Below are positions 60,801 through 64,000 of a DNA stretch of 64,000 bases, one piece after another. Source of the stretch: Pseudomonas botevensis (GTDB lineage Bacteria > Pseudomonadota > Gammaproteobacteria > Pseudomonadales > Pseudomonadaceae). The notes under the pieces are model-generated. The model made no database searches, was not told where the DNA came from, and saw nothing but the letters and a program-made list of their open reading frames with translations. Within the stretch, counting starts at the first letter, position 1. Each line of letters opens with the position of its first letter. Both the position numbers and the translations under genes were made by a program. The stretch is taken from assembly GCF_019145475.1 (NCBI RefSeq), contig NZ_JAHTKI010000016.1, positions 1 to 64,000 of the forward strand. Reading direction: 5' to 3'.

Positions 60801-61925
60801 ATGGAGGCTGACAAGCAATCGGCGACGGCGGCTTACCGTCGCCGACGTGATGATTGGGGCCTGCAACGCGACCAGGCATTGGCGGAAGTGCGTGCGTTGA
60901 ATGTGCAGATCAGCGCGCAGAGGCAGTCGGTCCTGGCGGCTGAAACCCATCTGGAGCAGACCCTGCGCGGGAACGCCCATGCCCTGATGCTCTACAACTT
61001 CCTGAAAAAACGGGCGACCCGGGCCGAGGTGTTCCGCTGGATGCTGGGGCAACTGAAGGCCCTGCAATATCAGGCTCACGATGCCGTGGTCAGCTTGTGT
61101 CGCAGTGCGCAGGCATCCATGAGTGCCGAGACCGGCGATTTCGATTCGCCGCGTCCCTTGCCCCAGGTCTGGCTGGACACCCGTCACGGTCTGACGTCCG
61201 GCGAGCATCTGCGGATGTGGCTGCTGGGCATGGAGCATGATTACATGCAGCGTTATCAGCGGCGCCTCGAACTGCGCAAAACCGTATCCCTGCGTCAATT
61301 GTTCAATGACACCGTGGAACCACAGTTCGCGCTCTACAACTGGGACGAAGCGCTGGCGCAGTTGAAGAGCAAGGGAACGCTGGATTTCTGCCTGACCCAG
61401 TTGCTGTTTGACCGTGACCATCCGGGGCATTACTGCCGGCAGATCTGTTCGGTCATGGTTCATCTGCCGGTCATGAAAGGCGCTTACCAGAATGTGCATG
61501 CGACGCTGGTGCAGATCAGCAGCAGGATCGCCACCCGGGCAACGGCCCAGTCGGTGGCCCATCTGCACCAGCCTGCGGGTTCCGTGGCGCCGGCCGATGT
61601 GTTGATCAACCTGCTGGCCAGCCAGTCAATCGTTGTCTCGACCGGGATCGCCGATAACGGCCTGACCGGTCAGAAGCCCGAGGAGGGCTTGCTCAATCCG
61701 TTCGAAAACACCGGGGCGGTTTCCTGCTGGCAGTTGAAGTTTCCCTGGCCGCTGAAAGCGCCGCAGAGCGCCATGCTGGCGTCGCTGACGGACATCATTC
61801 TGGAGATCTGTTTTACCGCCAGGGCGGGTGAGCCCACCTTCACGCGTCAGGTCGAGGACATGGTGACGCTCGCCGAGACCCCCGGTAAAAACCAGAAGCG
61901 CAAAGGAGAGAGTCGCCATGCGTAA
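57843..61925 (+). CDS. Tc toxin A subunit, C-terminal half (neuraminidase-like, pore and TcB-binding)
   Basis: A 1360-residue protein. Residues about 1-200 (LQEKRRQALLAYAIGQL) begin the conserved second half of TcA. A neuraminidase-like beta region (about 200-520) follows, then helical shell and a coiled pore region (about 850-1100). The putative membrane segment SSIKPVGAAIAALPKIFGLA lies near residues 940-960. The C-terminus (TDIILEICFTARAGEP) is the TcB-binding part. AGGAG lies before the ATG. Added to the upstream half this gives 2567 residues, a normal TcA length. The stop overlaps the next gene by 8 bases. Confidence 0.88.
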   Translation: MASIGNIGGLQEKRRQALLAYAIGQLRKDNVKKYPFARTPADMLELLRLDTLDSHAVQSSWVAEATSCVQQYIRAVYHKLEPGFEDTEFEPKDLEAWKFSADYSTWAAVKILQTYPENVVQPSVRIGKTSLFKTFENDLNQTRLTTDSVQTAMQAYLEAFVKICDLEMISAYMHGVSPELAVYYFISRTRSSPPQYFWRKAEVEVGATETALNPAAWSDPLPVEVAVDAQVLDMRLVVWNGRLCVVWATWRDRVEHKDEFLPDKLDVYLAFKRQNDQWSPPTTLLTREFQEKTSPVGARLIVTVWTDYQMPKGKLGVLLTNEKTGVGAIRESVVRDVFLRAIAHDDGAWLEHVASDRFTGVDMIQHPLMNQPQVVASDAPAGALTDFLGLHATAHRVGSDDVLIVQGYCWSTRLSGADVSLTLALQGALPGDPAPQTADYPRAGGWSSVSQVFTRAKGSWTQPVVFTFGSTTQGTKRFEVRVRDLTDFVVPTLLKNTRNAAQFLSFNQAHLALKFTRLNTLFSAELVARASISVDAVLDWFTQFLEEPGPSSAPFVETNGMFDSANGRNAWELFFHMAHLVATRLRDEQRFQEALDWLNYLFDPQGPADPDDPPVDNPRPPYWRCRALHGDGNPGHEAWRPMDPDAICYGTPRHYQILVFCEYVQTLIAKGDWHYRQLTRDSLVAARLCYVHAEFLMGRQPSVRAVNRWQTIRLDDLLTASESRPRLEAFESALAFSLGDFPLATDADARSGLLGSEIFINPLNEQLLRLYALPGERLDNLRNNRSIDGTPLLIDLFSPPADPGQLLLDLASGNSGTPRAMGGRLKVVAFRWRMSFEVGMRAAQMLSDFGAQVLSLMQQADQAELQETQQQQLVELGDFAQRMQEQTLEQLRLQVTALEQSRAVAQERAVAYEQRYVEDVSAVEYEVMDKIQLSKELSLIASSIKPVGAAIAALPKIFGLANGGHQVEKVTDAVVFGLNVAASVQQMEADKQSATAAYRRRRDDWGLQRDQALAEVRALNVQISAQRQSVLAAETHLEQTLRGNAHALMLYNFLKKRATRAEVFRWMLGQLKALQYQAHDAVVSLCRSAQASMSAETGDFDSPRPLPQVWLDTRHGLTSGEHLRMWLLGMEHDYMQRYQRRLELRKTVSLRQLFNDTVEPQFALYNWDEALAQLKSKGTLDFCLTQLLFDRDHPGHYCRQICSVMVHLPVMKGAYQNVHATLVQISSRIATRATAQSVAHLHQPAGSVAPADVLINLLASQSIVVSTGIADNGLTGQKPEEGLLNPFENTGAVSCWQLKFPWPLKAPQSAMLASLTDIILEICFTARAGEPTFTRQVEDMVTLAETPGKNQKRKGESRHA

Positions 61926-64000
61926 ACGGAATGTACGGGCGAACCAGAGTCTGGTGATCAACGGCGCATTCCGCCAGGCGTTGACCAATTGGACGGTGTT
62001 TCCCAGAGGCAGCCCCTGGGTTCAGGTGGTGGGGCAGGAGCACAACGGCCTGCCCGTCAGAACCCTGTCGGTCGGGAATGCTGCGTCCGTCAGCCAGGAC
62101 GTCGTCGCGCCTCTGGACCCTGGGCCAAACGCGCTCTATGTCTTGAAGTTTCTGTGTGAGTCGCGCCATCCCGGCACGGGGCTGGTGCGCATCAGCAGCG
62201 AAGGGATGCCGCCCCTCGACATTCAGATTCCGCCGGGGCGGCAGCGCAACGAAGGGCAGCCGCTGGCCTTTGAACCTGACGAGTACGAAGTGGTGCTGGA
62301 CCCGGCGTTCCGCGCGGGTGCCATGCTGACGTTCAGTATGACCAGCCCGCCGAGCGAGCCCGATGACTATAATTTTTTGCTGTACTTCACCGACATCGTC
62401 ATCGAGCTGCACCTGCAACCGTTGGTGTTGCGGGCCTTCAGCCTCGACGACCAATCACACCCGCCGACGGCGTGGGTGCCGCTATGTCTGGGGGCACATG
62501 ACCTTGGGGTTCATCAGCTAGTATTTGACGTCGCCGACGCCAATACCTGGCGGGGTACGGCTTACTCTCTGGCGGTCGATGACAATCCACTGGGGGCGAT
62601 AGCCGCCGAGCCTGACTGGCCGGTGGATCATCCGCTGGACGTGCCGCGTTCACTGAGCTGCCCGCCGCTCGCCCTGACCGCGCCACACCCGCTGACCCTC
62701 ACGCTGATCAACCAGTTCAGTGCCGATCCCTATGAGTTGAAGGCTTCGTTGTGGCATCACCGCCTGCAATTCCTGCAAGTGCAGGAGGCCGGGTATTTCC
62801 CGGTCCTGGAGCACAACGAGTCCGTCGAACTGGGCGTGCGCGTGGCCTCGTTTTACACGCGCGAACCCCTTGAGGGGCTGACCGTTACCTGGACCGTGGC
62901 CGGAACATCGATTCAGGTTGCGGCCGTCACGGACGCGGGTGGCTGGGCGTACTTTGTTTTCCAGCCAGACGTCGCGGGCACCTTTACCGTCGAGGCCTCG
63001 GTCGCGAGTCTTTTCTATGCGTCGGGTGTGGTGACGCAGAACCTGGAGGTGCGGGTGCTGGCGACAGATCCCTGGTCACAGGTGATGAGCGTTGTCGCTG
63101 GTGAGGCAAACCCTTGGGCGTTAAAGACGGGGTGGCCAAATCGGGGTTCGACTTATCCCCTGTTGGCAACGGTGCCGGAGACCTTGGTGGGAAGCGAAAT
63201 ATCGCTCGAGTGGAAGGGCGACTCCCAGGCGCAACTGAAGGTCGGCGTCAGCCCCGCGATCAAGGAAAATGTGCCGGTAACCTCTACTCGTGAACTGCTC
63301 TGGACACTGACCAGCGCAGATGAGCGGGATGGCAACTTCGAGTTGCAGTTGACCTGCTCGAAACTGCTCAGGCCATCGCCGTATAAAAGCATGCGCCTGG
63401 CACGCAACGAGATCGAGATTGGCGCCGTGCGCGAAGCTGACAAGGCGTGCGTGGTGGATGAGGGCGAGCGTGCGACGGTCCAACTGGAAGTGTTACATCG
63501 GCTGGCGACGGGGCAGGGTGAACCGGTGCAGGGCGCGCTGGCCAAATGGCGGCTGCCGGACGGAAGTTCTGTTGACTCGACCACGGGCGCGGGCGGTTGG
63601 GCGAGTTTCTCGTGGCAACCGACCAGCGCCGGAAACCATACCGTTGCGGTACAGATTCAGGCGCACCCGGATGCGATCCCGGTCGAAAGAACTTTCGTCA
63701 TTACTGCGATTGCGACCAGCCCCTGGAAAAGCCACGTCAGGTTTTTCCTCGACGGTGTTGAAGTCGAGCGCAACACGCTGGGCTTGCTCTGTCACCGTGG
63801 ACAGACCCACACCCTGAACGTCTTGCCGACTCCCGCCAGCCCCTGGATCGGAAAAAATATCAGCGTGCATTGGCGCAAGGCGGATCCTGTGATCGGTCTG
63901 TCCATCAGTGAGCTGGGGGCTGCGAAAACGCTGCTCGCGCAGGGGGTGGAATGGACCCTTTCATCGCCGATCGGCACCAGCCAGAGCAGGCCGTTCGAAG
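61918..64000 (+). CDS. Ig-like repeat protein downstream of TcA (incomplete at window end)
   Basis: The frame starts at the ATG at 61918, inside the end of the TcA gene, behind AAAGGAGAG, and stays open for 694 codons to the window edge. The first 160 residues look like a carbohydrate-binding-type jelly roll (NGAFRQALTNWTVFPRG, then YNFLLYFTDIVIEL). Ig-like units follow with linkers such as ATDPWSQ and ATSPWKS and the repeated core GGWAYFVFQPDVAGTFTVEA and GGWASFSWQPTSAGNHTVAV. No signal peptide is seen. Translational coupling to TcA suggests it acts with the toxin. The end is unseen. Confidence 0.78.
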   Translation, partial: MRKRNVRANQSLVINGAFRQALTNWTVFPRGSPWVQVVGQEHNGLPVRTLSVGNAASVSQDVVAPLDPGPNALYVLKFLCESRHPGTGLVRISSEGMPPLDIQIPPGRQRNEGQPLAFEPDEYEVVLDPAFRAGAMLTFSMTSPPSEPDDYNFLLYFTDIVIELHLQPLVLRAFSLDDQSHPPTAWVPLCLGAHDLGVHQLVFDVADANTWRGTAYSLAVDDNPLGAIAAEPDWPVDHPLDVPRSLSCPPLALTAPHPLTLTLINQFSADPYELKASLWHHRLQFLQVQEAGYFPVLEHNESVELGVRVASFYTREPLEGLTVTWTVAGTSIQVAAVTDAGGWAYFVFQPDVAGTFTVEASVASLFYASGVVTQNLEVRVLATDPWSQVMSVVAGEANPWALKTGWPNRGSTYPLLATVPETLVGSEISLEWKGDSQAQLKVGVSPAIKENVPVTSTRELLWTLTSADERDGNFELQLTCSKLLRPSPYKSMRLARNEIEIGAVREADKACVVDEGERATVQLEVLHRLATGQGEPVQGALAKWRLPDGSSVDSTTGAGGWASFSWQPTSAGNHTVAVQIQAHPDAIPVERTFVITAIATSPWKSHVRFFLDGVEVERNTLGLLCHRGQTHTLNVLPTPASPWIGKNISVHWRKADPVIGLSISELGAAKTLLAQGVEWTLSSPIGTSQSRPFE

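Overview
The window is high-GC Pseudomonas chromosome, most likely from the P. fluorescens group. Support comes from the products (Fe-SodB, PobA, a MifSR/KgtP-like set), from fluorescent-pseudomonad REP palindromes (core GGGAGCGGGCTTGC), and from a gene block that, as I recall it, matches P. aeruginosa PA4333 to PA4324: fumarase, SadC, ferredoxin reductase, enoyl-CoA hydratase, PykA, lipoprotein, PilZ. All assignments come from reading the sequence; no database search was run.

Layout. 0-8.4 kb: a GGDEF/EAL protein, sodB, a LysE/ArgO exporter with an ACT-domain protein and an ArgP-type regulator, an SDR dehydrogenase, a coiled-coil membrane protein and a tandem Cache protein. 8.4-12.6 kb: a DHA2 MFS pump, pobA and its divergent AraC-type regulator, and a small membrane peptide. 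12.7-16.4 kb: LysR, MBL-fold protein and NAD(P)-binding protein as a divergent unit, then a second LysR. 16.5-25 kb: an arginine-catabolism-like set (ThDP decarboxylase resembling AruI, aldehyde dehydrogenase, spermidine/putrescine-type ABC importer) and an AraC regulator. 25-28.3 kb: small enzymes, a secreted tandem-repeat protein and a repeat membrane protein. 28.3-32.9 kb: mifS-mifR-kgtP-like genes with a good sigma-54 promoter in front of kgtP.

The accessory content is a Tc (ABC) toxin locus in two halves. On the minus strand at 33-43 kb lie tcB and two tandem tccC genes whose cores match in length but whose C-terminal tips are unrelated. On the plus strand from 51.2 kb to the window end lie an Ig-like repeat protein, a TcA subunit split over two ORFs, and a second Ig-like protein running off the edge. 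The core block described above separates the halves. The promoter regions of tcB, of the first Ig-like gene and of the tcA N-terminal gene each carry a CT-N12-AG, lux-box-like dyad 79-100 bp before the start codon. This suggests one LuxR-type regulator controls all parts of the toxin.

The non-coding DNA holds REP pairs, three copies of a 125-165 bp intergenic element with C-rich and G-rich ends, a structured GC-rich stretch before the TcA operon that resembles a group II intron remnant, and several intrinsic terminators.
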